A stretch of DNA of 64,000 nucleotides from Pseudomonas petrae (GTDB lineage Bacteria; Pseudomonadota; Gammaproteobacteria; Pseudomonadales; Pseudomonadaceae): NCBI RefSeq assembly GCF_021728295.1, contig NZ_JAKJXE010000013.1, positions 1-64,000 on the forward strand, read 5' to 3'. Made by a program: the position numbers and the translations under genes. The notes beneath the pieces are model-generated. The model made no database searches and was not told the DNA's origin. It was given only the letters and a program-made list of their open reading frames with translations. Below, one piece after another: positions 18,137 to 27,371 of the stretch (position 1 is the stretch's first letter; each line of letters opens with the position of its first letter).

Positions 18137-18784
18137 ATGACCGACCCACAAAGCGCAGACGCCAACTATCAGGGCGTCTGGGGCAATCGCATCGGTTTTG
18201 GTGCAAAACCGGCCCTGTTGATGATCGACTTCATGCAGGGCTACACCCAACCTGGCGCGCCTTTATATGCGCCGGGCGTGGTCAGCGCCGTGGCCGAAAG
18301 CGTCGAGCTGCTGGCCTGCGCGCGGGAACACGGCATCGCGGTGGTGCACACCAACATCCGCTACCACCCCACGCATTTCGCGGACGGCGGCATGTGGGTG
18401 AAAAAGGCGCCGGTGATGAAGGACATGGTCGAGGGCAACCCGCTGGCCGTGTTCTGCGACGCCGTGCAGCCATTGCCCGAAGAGGTCGTCATCAGCAAGC
18501 AGTACGCGAGTTCGTTCTTCGGCACGTCACTGGCATCAATGCTGCACGCCCAAGGGATCGACACCGTTGTGCTGGCCGGGTGCTCCACCAGCGGCTGCAT
18601 TCGGGCGACAGCGGTGGATGCCGTGCAGCATGGTTTCCGGACCATCGTGGTGCGCGAATGCGTGGGCGACCGGCACCCCGATCCCCATGAAGCGAACCTG
18701 TTCGACATCGACAGCAAGTACGGGGATGTGGTCGGCAAGCAAGAGGCAATGACGCAAATGCGAGCGGCAAGCGGTAAGCGATGA
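18137..18784 (+). CDS. nicF: Maleamate amidohydrolase
   Basis: NicF converts maleamate to maleate and ammonia. The 215-residue product is a cysteine hydrolase of the isochorismatase-like fold: the Asp in LLMIDFMQGYT, the Lys in WVKKAPVMKDM and the nucleophile Cys in VLAGCSTSGCIRATAVDA. The ATG at 18137 has GAGGT seven bases upstream. It lies 236 bases after nicD, across a REP pair. The next enzyme of the pathway, the maleate isomerase NicE, is not adjacent. Confidence 0.92.
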   Translation: MTDPQSADANYQGVWGNRIGFGAKPALLMIDFMQGYTQPGAPLYAPGVVSAVAESVELLACAREHGIAVVHTNIRYHPTHFADGGMWVKKAPVMKDMVEGNPLAVFCDAVQPLPEEVVISKQYASSFFGTSLASMLHAQGIDTVVLAGCSTSGCIRATAVDAVQHGFRTIVVRECVGDRHPDPHEANLFDIDSKYGDVVGKQEAMTQMRAASGKR

Positions 18785-18909
18785 GCTGCAAGTGAAGAGC
18801 AGACGCGCATGGCTTGGCGCTTGCCGCTTCTCCCCCATATGACAACGCCGCAAACGCAGGCAAAATCAGCCGCCGCGCTCACCGGCCGAAGAACCGCCAG
18901 GAGACACCC

Positions 18910-20223
18910 ATGCCCTCTGCGAATGTAGAAACCTCCGCGACTGTTGCCGCGGACCCGATCAAAGCGCTGTACACCAAGATCACCTGGAAGCTCATTCCCT
19001 TCCTGTGTTTCTGCTACCTGGCCGCTTACCTGGACCGCATCAACATCGGCTTCGCCAAGCTGCAGATGCTCGACCAGTTGCACTTCAGCGAGACCGCGTT
19101 CGGGCTGGGCGCCGGGCTGTTTTTTGTCGGCTACATCCTCTTCGAAGTGCCGAGCAACCTGGTCCTGGAAAAGGTTGGCGCGAAGATCTGGATCGCGCGG
19201 ATCATGATCACCTGGGGTTTGCTGTCGTCCTGCACGCTGTTCGTCAGCACGCCGACGCAGTTTTACGTGCTGCGGTTTTTGCTCGGCGCGGCCGAAGCGG
19301 GCTTCCTGCCGGGGGTGCTGTTTTACCTGACCACCTGGTTCCCGACCTACCGCCGTGGCCGCATCATCGCGCTGTTCATGATCGGCCTGCCGCTTTCCAG
19401 CGTCATCGGCGGCCCGCTGTCGGGCTGGATCATGGGCCATTTCGACCAGACCGCCGGGTTGCGCGGCTGGCAGTGGCTGTTCTTGATCGAGGGCATTCCC
19501 AGCGTGCTGCTCGGGGTGATGACATTCTGGGCGCTGCCGAACAACCCGAAAGAAGCCAAATGGCTGAACGGCGCCGAACAAACGTTGCTGGAAGGCGAAC
19601 TGCGCCTGGACGACGTTGAGGGCAAGGACAGCAAGCACAGCTTTCGCGACGGCTTTTTCAATCTGAAAGTGTGGATGCTCGGCGGTATCGATTTCTCGAT
19701 CTTGCTCAGCGCCTACGCCATGGGCTTCTGGATGCCGACGTTCATCAAGAACGCCGGGGTCACCGACACCTTCCACATCGGCGTGTTGACCGCGTTGCCC
19801 AGCGTCGCGGCGCTGATCGGCATGTTGATGATTGGCGCCAGCTCCGACCGCCGTCGCGAACGACGCTGGCACATCATCGTGCCGTTCTGGATTGGCGCCG
19901 TGGCCATGGCCGCCAGCCCGTTCTTTACCCATAACCTGGTCGCGACCGTCGCACTGTTCGCCGTCGCTTCGGCCGCGATCATTGGCGCCGTGCCGGTGTT
20001 CTTCAGCCTGCCGGCAACGTTCCTCAAAGGCCGGGCGGCAGCAACAGGGTTTGCATTGGCCTGCTCGCTGGCGAACATCGCCGGGCTGGTGAGCAACTCG
20101 ATGATGGGCATCGCCATCGACGTGACCGGCAGCAGCGCCGGGGCGTTATGGTTTTTTGCCGGGTGCCTGATTTTGAGCAGCCTGCTGGTGGTTGCGCTGC
20201 CGGCGAAGCTGGTGAACAGATAA
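18910..20223 (+). CDS. nicT: MFS transporter, probable 6-hydroxynicotinate/nicotinate permease
   Basis: The 437-residue protein has the anion:cation symporter (ACS) type MFS layout with about 12 helices. Diagnostic stretches are YLAAYLDRINIGFAKLQM in helix 1, AAEAGFLPGVLFYLTTWFP in helix 4 and the central loop after WALPNNPKEAKWL. Its position after nicF matches NicT of P. putida, which takes up pathway intermediates. The palindrome at 20247-20274 can serve as a terminator. Confidence 0.87.
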   Translation: MPSANVETSATVAADPIKALYTKITWKLIPFLCFCYLAAYLDRINIGFAKLQMLDQLHFSETAFGLGAGLFFVGYILFEVPSNLVLEKVGAKIWIARIMITWGLLSSCTLFVSTPTQFYVLRFLLGAAEAGFLPGVLFYLTTWFPTYRRGRIIALFMIGLPLSSVIGGPLSGWIMGHFDQTAGLRGWQWLFLIEGIPSVLLGVMTFWALPNNPKEAKWLNGAEQTLLEGELRLDDVEGKDSKHSFRDGFFNLKVWMLGGIDFSILLSAYAMGFWMPTFIKNAGVTDTFHIGVLTALPSVAALIGMLMIGASSDRRRERRWHIIVPFWIGAVAMAASPFFTHNLVATVALFAVASAAIIGAVPVFFSLPATFLKGRAAATGFALACSLANIAGLVSNSMMGIAIDVTGSSAGALWFFAGCLILSSLLVVALPAKLVNR

Positions 20224-20246
20224 TTCGCCCTGCTGGACGTATATCC

Positions 20247-20274
20247 TGCAGGAGCCGGCTTGCCGGCTCCTGCA
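20247..20274. terminator. Palindromic REP core after nicT
   Basis: TGCAGGAGCCGGC-TT-GCCGGCTCCTGCA is a perfect 13-base inverted repeat 23 bases after the nicT stop. It is a single compact REP-type hairpin, without a strong T-run. Confidence 0.6.
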
Positions 20275-20315
20275 TGGGAATTGTATTTTTCCAATAACAA
20301 CGGTGGAAACCGCTC

Positions 20316-21392
20316 ATGCAGGCGTTTGTAAAAAGCTGTGCCCTGGCCCTGACGATGGGACTGTCCGCGACCTCCTTGCAGGCGGCGGAAAAGGTCATAT
20401 TCGACACCGATTTCAACGTGCTCAACGACGACGGCCAGGCCTTCATCATGCTGGCGCAACTGCACGCGCAAAAGCGCATCGACCTGCTGGGCATGACCCT
20501 CGTCAGTGGCAACGCGTGGGTCGATCAGGAGCAGGTCGATGCGCTGAAGGCTGTCGAGCGCATGGGCGTGGAAAAGGACATCGGCGTGTACTCCGGCGCG
20601 GCATACCCGCTGCTGCACGACTTCGCCACGTATGAACAGGAAAAAGCCCTGTTCGGCGCAGGCTGGCCGGGGGCGTTCAAGACCCCGCGTCCGACCTCGG
20701 CCTCGCAGTTGGTCACGCCGCCGGACGGGCTTGCTACGCACACCACATTGCGCAGCCAATCCGCCGCGCAGTTCATCGTCGACAGCGTGAAGAAAAACCC
20801 TCACGAAGTGACTCTCCTGGCCGTTGGCCCGTTGACCAACATCGCTCTGGCGATTCGCAGCGCGCCGGAAATCGTGCCGCTGATCAAACGCATCGTGTAC
20901 ATGGGCGGCGCCATCGAGATCCCCGGCAACACTACGCCAGCGGCGGAATTCAACTGGTGGTTCGACCCCGAGGCCGCAAAAATCGTCCTGCGCTCGCCCA
21001 TCGAACACGTGATTTTCCCCAACGATGTCTGCGAAAAGGTCATCTTCGACGCCTCGGTCTTCAAGCGCATCGTCGCCAGCAAAGGAGTGATTCCCGACCT
21101 GTACAAAACGGTGCTGGGGCCTGAGTTCGACAAGGACCCGAACCATCACAGCTTCACCTGGGACAGCCTGCCCGCGCTGTACCTGGTGCGTCCGGAACTG
21201 GTCACCGAGTCCAAAGACCTGTGGGTCGATGTCGACGCCCACTTCGGACCGGATTACGGCCGCTCCATGGGCTACAAAAAGGGCGCGCCCGTCGGCACAC
21301 AGAAGGCGAAAGTGGTGTACGCCGTGGACCAGAAGAAGTTCTGGGATGCGTACGTGAATCTGGTCACTCTGCCTGCGCCGGTCAAACGCTGA
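20316..21392 (+). CDS. Periplasmic nucleoside hydrolase (inosine-uridine preferring family)
   Basis: The 358-residue product has a Sec signal peptide (MQAFVKSCALALTMGLSATSLQA). It is followed by the family calcium-site region FDTDFNVLNDDGQAFIML, a variant of the usual DTDPGxDD with Asn for Gly and Asn before DD. VGPLTNIALAI and the catalytic-region NWWFDPEAAKIVL are also present. Family enzymes split nucleosides into base and ribose; the signal places this one in the periplasm. It follows nicT on the same strand by 92 bases and could feed a pyridine base into the nic pathway, which is inference. Confidence 0.85.
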   Translation: MQAFVKSCALALTMGLSATSLQAAEKVIFDTDFNVLNDDGQAFIMLAQLHAQKRIDLLGMTLVSGNAWVDQEQVDALKAVERMGVEKDIGVYSGAAYPLLHDFATYEQEKALFGAGWPGAFKTPRPTSASQLVTPPDGLATHTTLRSQSAAQFIVDSVKKNPHEVTLLAVGPLTNIALAIRSAPEIVPLIKRIVYMGGAIEIPGNTTPAAEFNWWFDPEAAKIVLRSPIEHVIFPNDVCEKVIFDASVFKRIVASKGVIPDLYKTVLGPEFDKDPNHHSFTWDSLPALYLVRPELVTESKDLWVDVDAHFGPDYGRSMGYKKGAPVGTQKAKVVYAVDQKKFWDAYVNLVTLPAPVKR

Positions 21393-21497
21393 TCGCCTCA
21401 GCTCCTCTCGCTTCGCCTTCGCCATGGGCGTTTTTCCTCTCAGCCCGGAAGGTCTCCGGAGATCGGAAAAACTGAATAGAACGCCCGCACCTCTGCA

Positions 21498-21525
21498 CAG
21501 TCAGCGATCCGACGATCGCTGACTG
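21498..21525. terminator. Hairpin between convergent genes
   Basis: CAGTCAGCGATC and GATCGCTGACTG form a perfect 12-base stem around a four-base loop. It sits between the stops of the nucleoside hydrolase and the aldo/keto reductase. There is no long T-run, so a terminator role is likely but not certain. Confidence 0.5.
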
Positions 21526-21573
21526 ATTGTTCGCGCCGATGATCTGAAACGGCGCAACCGGCTGTAGGCAGGA

Positions 21574-22545
21574 TCAGCCAATCAGGGCAATCAGCTGATG
21601 GCGCTGGGCATCGGTGAGTAAAGGCCCTCTGGCTGCTTCCGCGTTTTCCTTCATGTATTTCGGATTGCCCGTACCCGGAATCGCGCACGTCACCGACGGA
21701 TGGGAGATCAGGAACTTCAGCGCCAGCTGCGCCCAACTGCCGGCCTGTACTTCTCCGGCCCAACCCGGCAGGGGTTTGTCGCGCAATCGCCCGAGCAGAC
21801 CGCCGCCACCAAACGGCCGATTGCAGATCACCGCCACCCCGCGCTCACGACACAACGGCAACAACCGCGCTTCGACGGCGCGATCGTCCAGCGCGTAGTT
21901 GATCTGCAGAAAATCGAACGCCTCGGCCTTCAGCGCGGCCTCCACATCGGCGTAGGCTGACGGGGTGTAGTGCGTCAGGCCGATGTAGCGAATGCGCCCT
22001 TCCTCTTTCCACTGACGCAACGTCGGCAGGTGGGTTTTCCAGTCGAGCAGATTATGGATCTGCATGAGGTCGATGCGCTGGGTCCGAAGCAGCCGGAACG
22101 AGGCTTCCATCTGGGCGATGCCCGCTTCGCGGCCTCGGGTCCAGACCTTGGTCGCCAGAAAAGCCGGGGAGGACGGCTGATGGATCGACAGCAACTCACC
22201 GGTGGTTTCCTCGGCGCGGCCATACATCGGCGAACTGTCGATCACCGTCCCACCCGCATGGAGCAGCTGGTCCACAACGGCGGGCAGGAGTTTGTACGCA
22301 TCGCTGCCAGGCTCGACGTCGAACCCGCGATAAGTGCCCAGACCGATCATCGGTAACGCTTCGCCACTGGATGGAATGACTCGGGTGAGCATGTTCCGTT
22401 CTCCTGCTTGACCGGGCAATGCGCCGGCGGATGGGACTTCAGTTGCCTGCGCACGGCGCCCGACGGCGCCAAAAACCAGCGCCGCCGAGGCACCTGCTGA
22501 CAGGGTGAGCAGTCTTCTGCGGGTGAGCGGGCGTGGGTCGGTCAC
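21574..22545 (-). CDS. Aldo/keto reductase with twin-arginine signal
   Basis: The N-terminus VTDPRPLTRRRLLTLSAG has RRR followed by a hydrophobic stretch and an AQA cleavage site, a Tat signal. The aldo/keto reductase barrel follows: MIGLGTYRGFDVEPG, then TVIDSSPMYGRAEE with Asp and Tyr, Lys in FLATKVWTRG and His in DLMQIHNLLDWK. The 323-residue size fits. The GTG start at 22545 has GGAG eight bases upstream; the longer frame has no ribosome site. The product is probably an exported reductase folded with NADP(H) in the cytoplasm. The substrate is unknown. Confidence 0.85.
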   Translation of the reverse strand: MTDPRPLTRRRLLTLSAGASAALVFGAVGRRAQATEVPSAGALPGQAGERNMLTRVIPSSGEALPMIGLGTYRGFDVEPGSDAYKLLPAVVDQLLHAGGTVIDSSPMYGRAEETTGELLSIHQPSSPAFLATKVWTRGREAGIAQMEASFRLLRTQRIDLMQIHNLLDWKTHLPTLRQWKEEGRIRYIGLTHYTPSAYADVEAALKAEAFDFLQINYALDDRAVEARLLPLCRERGVAVICNRPFGGGGLLGRLRDKPLPGWAGEVQAGSWAQLALKFLISHPSVTCAIPGTGNPKYMKENAEAARGPLLTDAQRHQLIALIG

Positions 22546-22702
22546 GGGCGTGTCTCCGGTTGGTCGGACGTGAGCGCACAGTGATTGATCGACCCCTCGC
22601 GTGCGCCGTCGGTTCAAGTCGGTACGACCACCTGCGCAGATCGGGGGAACGCTGGTCAGCCTGATGCGTCACAACTGCATCTTGAACACTGGAGGACACG
22701 AA

Positions 22703-23038
22703 ATGAAAACCGTCATCACCCTGAACGAACTCGCCGAAGCCGACCTGCGTCCCTACACCGAAATCTGGTTGACGTCCGCCGCCGCCGTCCGCGAAGCCGG
22801 CCACAGCGAGGACGAACTGTGCTTGTGGCGCGCCAATCAGGTTTTCTCCCACGACATGCTCAGCGAAGGCACCCATGGCCAGAACGTCATGCCTATCTGG
22901 CTGGTGCTCGACAACATTGACGACCCGGATCAGGTGCTGGAAGTTGAAACCCAAGTGCGGGAAAGGCTGCTGACCGCCGGGCTTGAGGGGGAGTTTTATC
23001 CGGCGGAAGTGGGCGAGCGGACGGACGGGGTCAAGTAA
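22703..23038 (+). CDS. Small acidic protein of unknown function
   Basis: The 111-residue product starts MKTVITLNELAEADLRPYTE. A strong GGAGGA site lies seven bases before the ATG, which supports a real gene. The sequence is acidic, without a signal peptide or membrane helix. It looks like a small alpha/beta domain (MPIWLVLDNIDDPDQVLEVE). I do not recognise the family. It is divergent from the aldo/keto reductase and followed by a REP pair. Confidence 0.65.
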   Translation: MKTVITLNELAEADLRPYTEIWLTSAAAVREAGHSEDELCLWRANQVFSHDMLSEGTHGQNVMPIWLVLDNIDDPDQVLEVETQVRERLLTAGLEGEFYPAEVGERTDGVK

Positions 23039-23091
23039 TCGGATGGAGCGTCGTTGCGACTGACGCAAAGCTTTCATGTTTCAACTCGGTC

Positions 23092-23181
23092 CGCAGGAGC
23101 CGGCTTGCTGGCGAACGCGGTGGGTCAATCACTTTTGCAATGCCTGAACCCATGGGTTCGCCAGCAAGCCGACTCCTACAA
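23092..23181. repeat. REP pair
   Basis: The left arm GCAGGAGCCGGCTTGCTGGC at 23093 and the right arm TTCGCCAGCAAGCCGACTCC near 23157-23176 form an inverted pair between two convergent genes. Confidence 0.75.
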
Positions 23182-23251
23182 GTCCGCCTCTCATCCGAAA
23201 CAGCCGGAATCTCTGCTTTCTAGAAAATCCGGCATTTCTAGCGCTTCAAGC

Positions 23252-23593
23252 TCATTGCTTGAGCGCGTCATAGGCTTCCAGCGCGTGCATCGAGTAGATG
23301 TACGCGGCGCCGGCGTTCAATGAGATCGCGGTGGCGAGGGCGGCGGCAACTTCTTCGCGGGTCGCACCGGCAGCGATGGCGGCCTGGGCATGGCTGGCGA
23401 GGCAGCCGTCACAGCGAGTGGTGACCGCGACGGCGAGGGAAATCAATTCGCGTGTCTTGGCGTCGAGGACGTTGTTCTCCGCAGCCGCTTCGCCAAGGGC
23501 CATGTAGGCCTTGACCATTTTCGGGTTGGATTTGGACAGCGCACCAAACGATTGCTTGATGGTGGAAACCAGATCGGGCCAATTGCTGAACAT
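23252..23593 (-). CDS. Carboxymuconolactone decarboxylase/AhpD-like protein
   Basis: The 113-residue product has the AhpD-type core ELISLAVAVTTRCDGCLASH, with the CxxC pair and a nearby His used for peroxidase-type redox chemistry. The helix AAIAAGATREEVAAALATAI follows. Proteins of this length act in detoxification of peroxides or related stress, with varied partners. The divergent AraC gene at 23706 starts 112 bases away and is the likely local regulator, by position. Confidence 0.88.
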   Translation of the reverse strand: MFSNWPDLVSTIKQSFGALSKSNPKMVKAYMALGEAAAENNVLDAKTRELISLAVAVTTRCDGCLASHAQAAIAAGATREEVAAALATAISLNAGAAYIYSMHALEAYDALKQ

Positions 23594-23705
23594 ATTGGTA
23601 TCTCCTGAGGGCGGCGACTAGACTGCGCCGGAACACCTTCAGTCTCCGCCAAGCACGGCGCGGCGACTTGCTCGTTTGGCTCATTTTTTTGTCCGAAAGT
23701 CGCCT

Positions 23706-24629
23706 ATGACCGCCATTGATACGCTCATTTCCCTTGCCGAAGTACGCGGAAGCCTGGACCTTCGCTGCCAGTTTCAGGGCGACTGGGCCCTCGACCATCA
23801 TCAGGAACCTGCAGGCACCTCGCCCTATCACATCGTGCTGGCCGGCCACTGCCACGTGCAGATGGCCGATCGACAACGATTGACCCTGACGGCGGGGGAC
23901 ATTCTGGTTCTGCCGCGAGGCAGCCAACACGTGTTGTTAAGCCCCGGCCAGCGCGTGACGCCTTCCCGGCCCCAGCGCGGAACCGACGCAGGTTTACTGC
24001 CGGTGCAGCGCTTCGGCGACGGAGTGGAGCTGGATTTACTGTGCGGCCGCTTCATCCATCAGCCCCACGCGATGCTGTTCTCGTCCCTCCCCGACCATGT
24101 GAAAGTCTCGACCCAGGCGCTGGGCAGCGGCGACCCGTTGCCAGCGTTGGTCTCGCTGCTGCGCAGTGAAGCGGACGCCAACCTGGCGGGGGGCCAGTTC
24201 ATGGTCAACGCGCTAACCTCGGCGCTGTTCACCCTGGTATTGCGAGAGCACCTTCGTCAGTCGCCGCAACATACCGGGAGCCTCGCGCTGCTGACGGACA
24301 AACGACTGGGACGGGCGTGGCAAGCGATGCTGGAAAACCCGGCCCATGACTGGAACGTCGACGCCTTGGCAGAACTGGCGAACATGTCCCGGGCGAGCTT
24401 CATGCGCGCCTTCGCGAAACTCAGCGGCAGCTCGCCGTGGATGTTGCTGACCCAGGTCCGCATGCAACGGGCTTATGGGTTGTTGAGTCGGTCGAAAGAA
24501 GGCCTGAGCGACATCGCCGCCCAGGTTGGTTACCAATCCCAGGCGGCCTTCAGCAAAGTCTTCAAGGACACCTACGGCATGGCGCCCGGTCAGTTGCGGC
24601 GCAGCCTGATCACCAATATCGACGGCTGA
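23706..24629 (+). CDS. AraC-family transcriptional regulator with cupin-type sensor domain
   Basis: The 307-residue product has an N-terminal AraC-type ligand domain of the cupin_6 kind: HIVLAGHCHVQMADRQRL, then GDILVLPRGSQHVL. The two helix-turn-helix units are in the last 100 residues: NVDALAELANMSRASFMRAF and LSDIAAQVGYQSQAAFSKVF. Regulators of this type often sit next to the redox gene they control. The divergent AhpD-like gene fits that arrangement. The ATG at 23706 was preferred over one ten codons upstream because it fits the family N-terminus. Confidence 0.88.
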   Translation: MTAIDTLISLAEVRGSLDLRCQFQGDWALDHHQEPAGTSPYHIVLAGHCHVQMADRQRLTLTAGDILVLPRGSQHVLLSPGQRVTPSRPQRGTDAGLLPVQRFGDGVELDLLCGRFIHQPHAMLFSSLPDHVKVSTQALGSGDPLPALVSLLRSEADANLAGGQFMVNALTSALFTLVLREHLRQSPQHTGSLALLTDKRLGRAWQAMLENPAHDWNVDALAELANMSRASFMRAFAKLSGSSPWMLLTQVRMQRAYGLLSRSKEGLSDIAAQVGYQSQAAFSKVFKDTYGMAPGQLRRSLITNIDG

Positions 24630-24638
24630 CCCAATGCT

Positions 24639-27311
24639 TCAAGCCGGCGGCGTTGCGCCCAGGCGTTTCCACATCGGTTTGGTCAGCCGCTGGGTGTGCT
24701 TGTAACCGGTCCATGGATCAGCTTTTAGCTTGCGCAACCGCTGCTGCAGATTGGCGATGTTCCACTGCGCCGACGACTTCACCTCCGTCAGCTCGTCACG
24801 GCTGATCGGCACCGATACCGGCAACCCCGGCCGCGCCCTCGCCGAATAGGCCACGACCGTACTGGCGCCCCGGCTGTTGCGCAGGTAATCGATGAAGATC
24901 TTGCCAACCCGGTTCTTCGGCCCGGACGTCGCGGTGAACCGGTCAGGCAACTCCCGCGACAGGAATTGCGCCAGCGCCTTGGCGAAGGCTTTGACCGACT
25001 CCCAATCGGCGCGGCGCGCCAGCGGCACGACGATGTGCATGCCCTTGCCACCACTGGTCTTGATGTACGCATCCAGGCCCAGCTCGTCGAGGGTCGACAG
25101 CGTCAGTTGTGTCGCCTCGATCATGCTGCGCCAAGGCAACCGATCGTCCGGGTCGAGATCGAGGACGAAGTGGTCCGGCAGCTCGATCTGATCGTAGGTC
25201 GCGCCCCAGCTGTGCAGTTCAATGGTGCCCATCTGCGCCGCACCGACCAGCGCCTTCACGCTGTCGATTTCCATCAAACGCGCGTGGCCGGGGTCGAGCT
25301 TGGGGTCCAGCTGCTTGATGTTGGGGATCGCCATGCGCTCGGAATGCTTCTGGAAAAACTGCTCGCCTTCCACGCCTTCGGGGCAACGCAACAGCGCCAC
25401 GGGACGGTGGTCGAGGTGCGGCAGAATCCAGTCCGCCACCGACTCGTAATACTGCGCCAGCTCGATCTTGTGCAGACCGCTCTCCGCGTCGATCACCCGT
25501 TCAGGATGGCTGACCATCACGCCGGCCACGTCGATGCGGTCTTTGGCAGAGCGTTTACTGGCCGGCTTGGGTTTCTCGGCTGCAGCATTGTGGGTGGCCG
25601 CGGATTTCCTGGCGGGCGCCGAGGCCTTGGCGGCACTGGGCTTGAACGGCGCTTTGATGTCTTTCGGCGTCCTGGGATACTCGTGGCCCACTTCGCTGGC
25701 CGGCTTGTCGCTGCGCAACGACACAAACGCCGAATGACGAATGATGCCGTCGCGGGTCCATTCGCCGAACTCGACTTCCGCCACCAATGTCGGCTTTATC
25801 CAGTGCACGCCCCGGGCCTGAGCACTGGTGACTTTTTTCCCCAGCGGGGACGCGTCCTGTTGCAGCGGCTTCATCTGCTCAAGCAAGTCGCCGAGCATCT
25901 GCTGATTGAAACCGGTGCCGACCCGTCCGGCATACACCAGGCCCGCACCCTCCTCGTTCACCGCCAGCAACAGCGCGCCAAAACCATTGCGCGCGCCTTG
26001 GGGTTTGGTGAAGCCGACGACGACGAACTCCTGCCGCAGCTTGCACTTGAGCTTGATCCAGTCGGCATTGCGCTTGGACTGATACACGCTGCCGGCGCGC
26101 TTGCCGATGACGCCTTCAAGGGACATCAGACTCGCGCTTTCAACGATGTCGCGATGGCCGGCGGAGAATGCTTCAGAGAACCGCAGCAGACCCTTTTTCT
26201 GTCGCCCCAGCACGTTCTTCAGGGCCGCGCGGCGTTCTTCGACGGGCGTCTCGCGCAGGTCTTCCCCGTTCAGGAAAGGCACGTCAAACAGGTAATAGAG
26301 GATGTCCATGCTGCGGTCGATGTCGAACGCATTTTGCAACGCCTGGAAATCCGGCAACCCGGCGTCGTTGAGCACCACGACTTCGCCGTCCAGCCAGGTG
26401 TTGTCCAGTTTCAAATCGCCAATGGCCTTGGCCTGCAACGGCAGGCGCTCGGTCCAGTCGTTGCCGCTGCGGGTGAAAAACTTCACCTCGCCATCGATGA
26501 TGCGGGTCAGGATCCGATAACCGTCGTACTTGATTTCGTAGAGCCATTTGCCTTCGGGCGGGGCGTCCATGAGCGTCGCCAACTGCGGCGAGAGCTTGGC
26601 CGGCACGCTGCTCCTTTTAGGCGAAGGCGTCCTGGCTTTTTGTTCCACTGGCTTTTTTGCCGGCTTCTTCAGGACTGAGGTTTCTGCGGGTTCAGAGGCG
26701 GCCGATTTACGTTTCCCGTTCCTGGCCGGCTTGCGCCCCTCGCCCACAGTTGCGCCACTGACCACGCTTGCCGGCTTGTCGACGACGATGTCGTATTCCT
26801 CGCCCGAGCGCACGGCATCATCCTTTTCCTTGATCAACAGCCACTGTTCCTTGTCGCTGTTGCCCGGCAAACGGGTCCGCACCAACGCCCAGTCGCCAGT
26901 AAGTTTTTCGCCGATCAGGGTGAATTTGAGTTTGCCCGCCTTGTAGGTTTCCTGCGGGTCGCCGTGGGGCTGCCAGATGCCGCGATCCCAGACGATCACG
27001 TCGCCGGCTCCGTATTGGCCCTCGGGAATGCTGCCCTCAAAGCTGCCGTAGCCGAGCGGGTGGTCTTCTACATGCACCGCCAGGCGCTTGTTTTTCGGGT
27101 CCAGACTGGGGCCCTTCGGCACCGTCCAGCTTTTCAGCGTGCCATCCAGCTCAAGGCGAAAGTCGTAGTGCAGATTGCGCGCATCGTGCTTGTGAATGAC
27201 GAAACTCAGCGCCTTGCCTTTCTTGCTTCGCGTCTTGCCATCACCTTCGGCCGGCTCGGACGTGACATCGAAGTTGCGCTTGCGGGTGTATTCACTCACA
27301 GGTTTTGTCAT
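24639..27311 (-). CDS. ligD: ATP-dependent DNA ligase D, three-domain NHEJ enzyme
   Basis: LigD repairs double-strand breaks with Ku. The 890-residue product carries all three domains. The 3'-phosphoesterase is at about residues 30-190 (SFVIHKHDARNLHYDFRLEL, then VEDHPLGYGSFEG). The ligase follows with the adenylation Lys in LYEIKYDGYRILTRI and ends near 560. The polymerase/primase is at about 600-890, with the metal-binding DLDPDDRLPW. A Lys/Pro/Ala-rich linker separates PE from ligase. The ATG at 27311 follows AGAGG. ku lies 60 bases upstream on the same strand. Confidence 0.95.
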   Translation of the reverse strand: MTKPVSEYTRKRNFDVTSEPAEGDGKTRSKKGKALSFVIHKHDARNLHYDFRLELDGTLKSWTVPKGPSLDPKNKRLAVHVEDHPLGYGSFEGSIPEGQYGAGDVIVWDRGIWQPHGDPQETYKAGKLKFTLIGEKLTGDWALVRTRLPGNSDKEQWLLIKEKDDAVRSGEEYDIVVDKPASVVSGATVGEGRKPARNGKRKSAASEPAETSVLKKPAKKPVEQKARTPSPKRSSVPAKLSPQLATLMDAPPEGKWLYEIKYDGYRILTRIIDGEVKFFTRSGNDWTERLPLQAKAIGDLKLDNTWLDGEVVVLNDAGLPDFQALQNAFDIDRSMDILYYLFDVPFLNGEDLRETPVEERRAALKNVLGRQKKGLLRFSEAFSAGHRDIVESASLMSLEGVIGKRAGSVYQSKRNADWIKLKCKLRQEFVVVGFTKPQGARNGFGALLLAVNEEGAGLVYAGRVGTGFNQQMLGDLLEQMKPLQQDASPLGKKVTSAQARGVHWIKPTLVAEVEFGEWTRDGIIRHSAFVSLRSDKPASEVGHEYPRTPKDIKAPFKPSAAKASAPARKSAATHNAAAEKPKPASKRSAKDRIDVAGVMVSHPERVIDAESGLHKIELAQYYESVADWILPHLDHRPVALLRCPEGVEGEQFFQKHSERMAIPNIKQLDPKLDPGHARLMEIDSVKALVGAAQMGTIELHSWGATYDQIELPDHFVLDLDPDDRLPWRSMIEATQLTLSTLDELGLDAYIKTSGGKGMHIVVPLARRADWESVKAFAKALAQFLSRELPDRFTATSGPKNRVGKIFIDYLRNSRGASTVVAYSARARPGLPVSVPISRDELTEVKSSAQWNIANLQQRLRKLKADPWTGYKHTQRLTKPMWKRLGATPPA

Positions 27312-27371
27312 GACGATGAACCTCTGCGCATTGAGACTCTGCATCTTTTAACGCTACATCACGACTCGCGT

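Noticed and set aside
18361..21425. Very long minus-strand open frames (523 and 570 codons) opposite nicF, nicT and the nucleoside hydrolase
   Set aside because: They are antisense to well-recognised genes, are rich in Arg/His/Gln as expected from GC-rich complementary frames, and have no family features.
24966..26678. 570-codon plus-strand frame opposite ligD
   Set aside because: Antisense shadow of ligD with biased composition; no ribosome site or domain.
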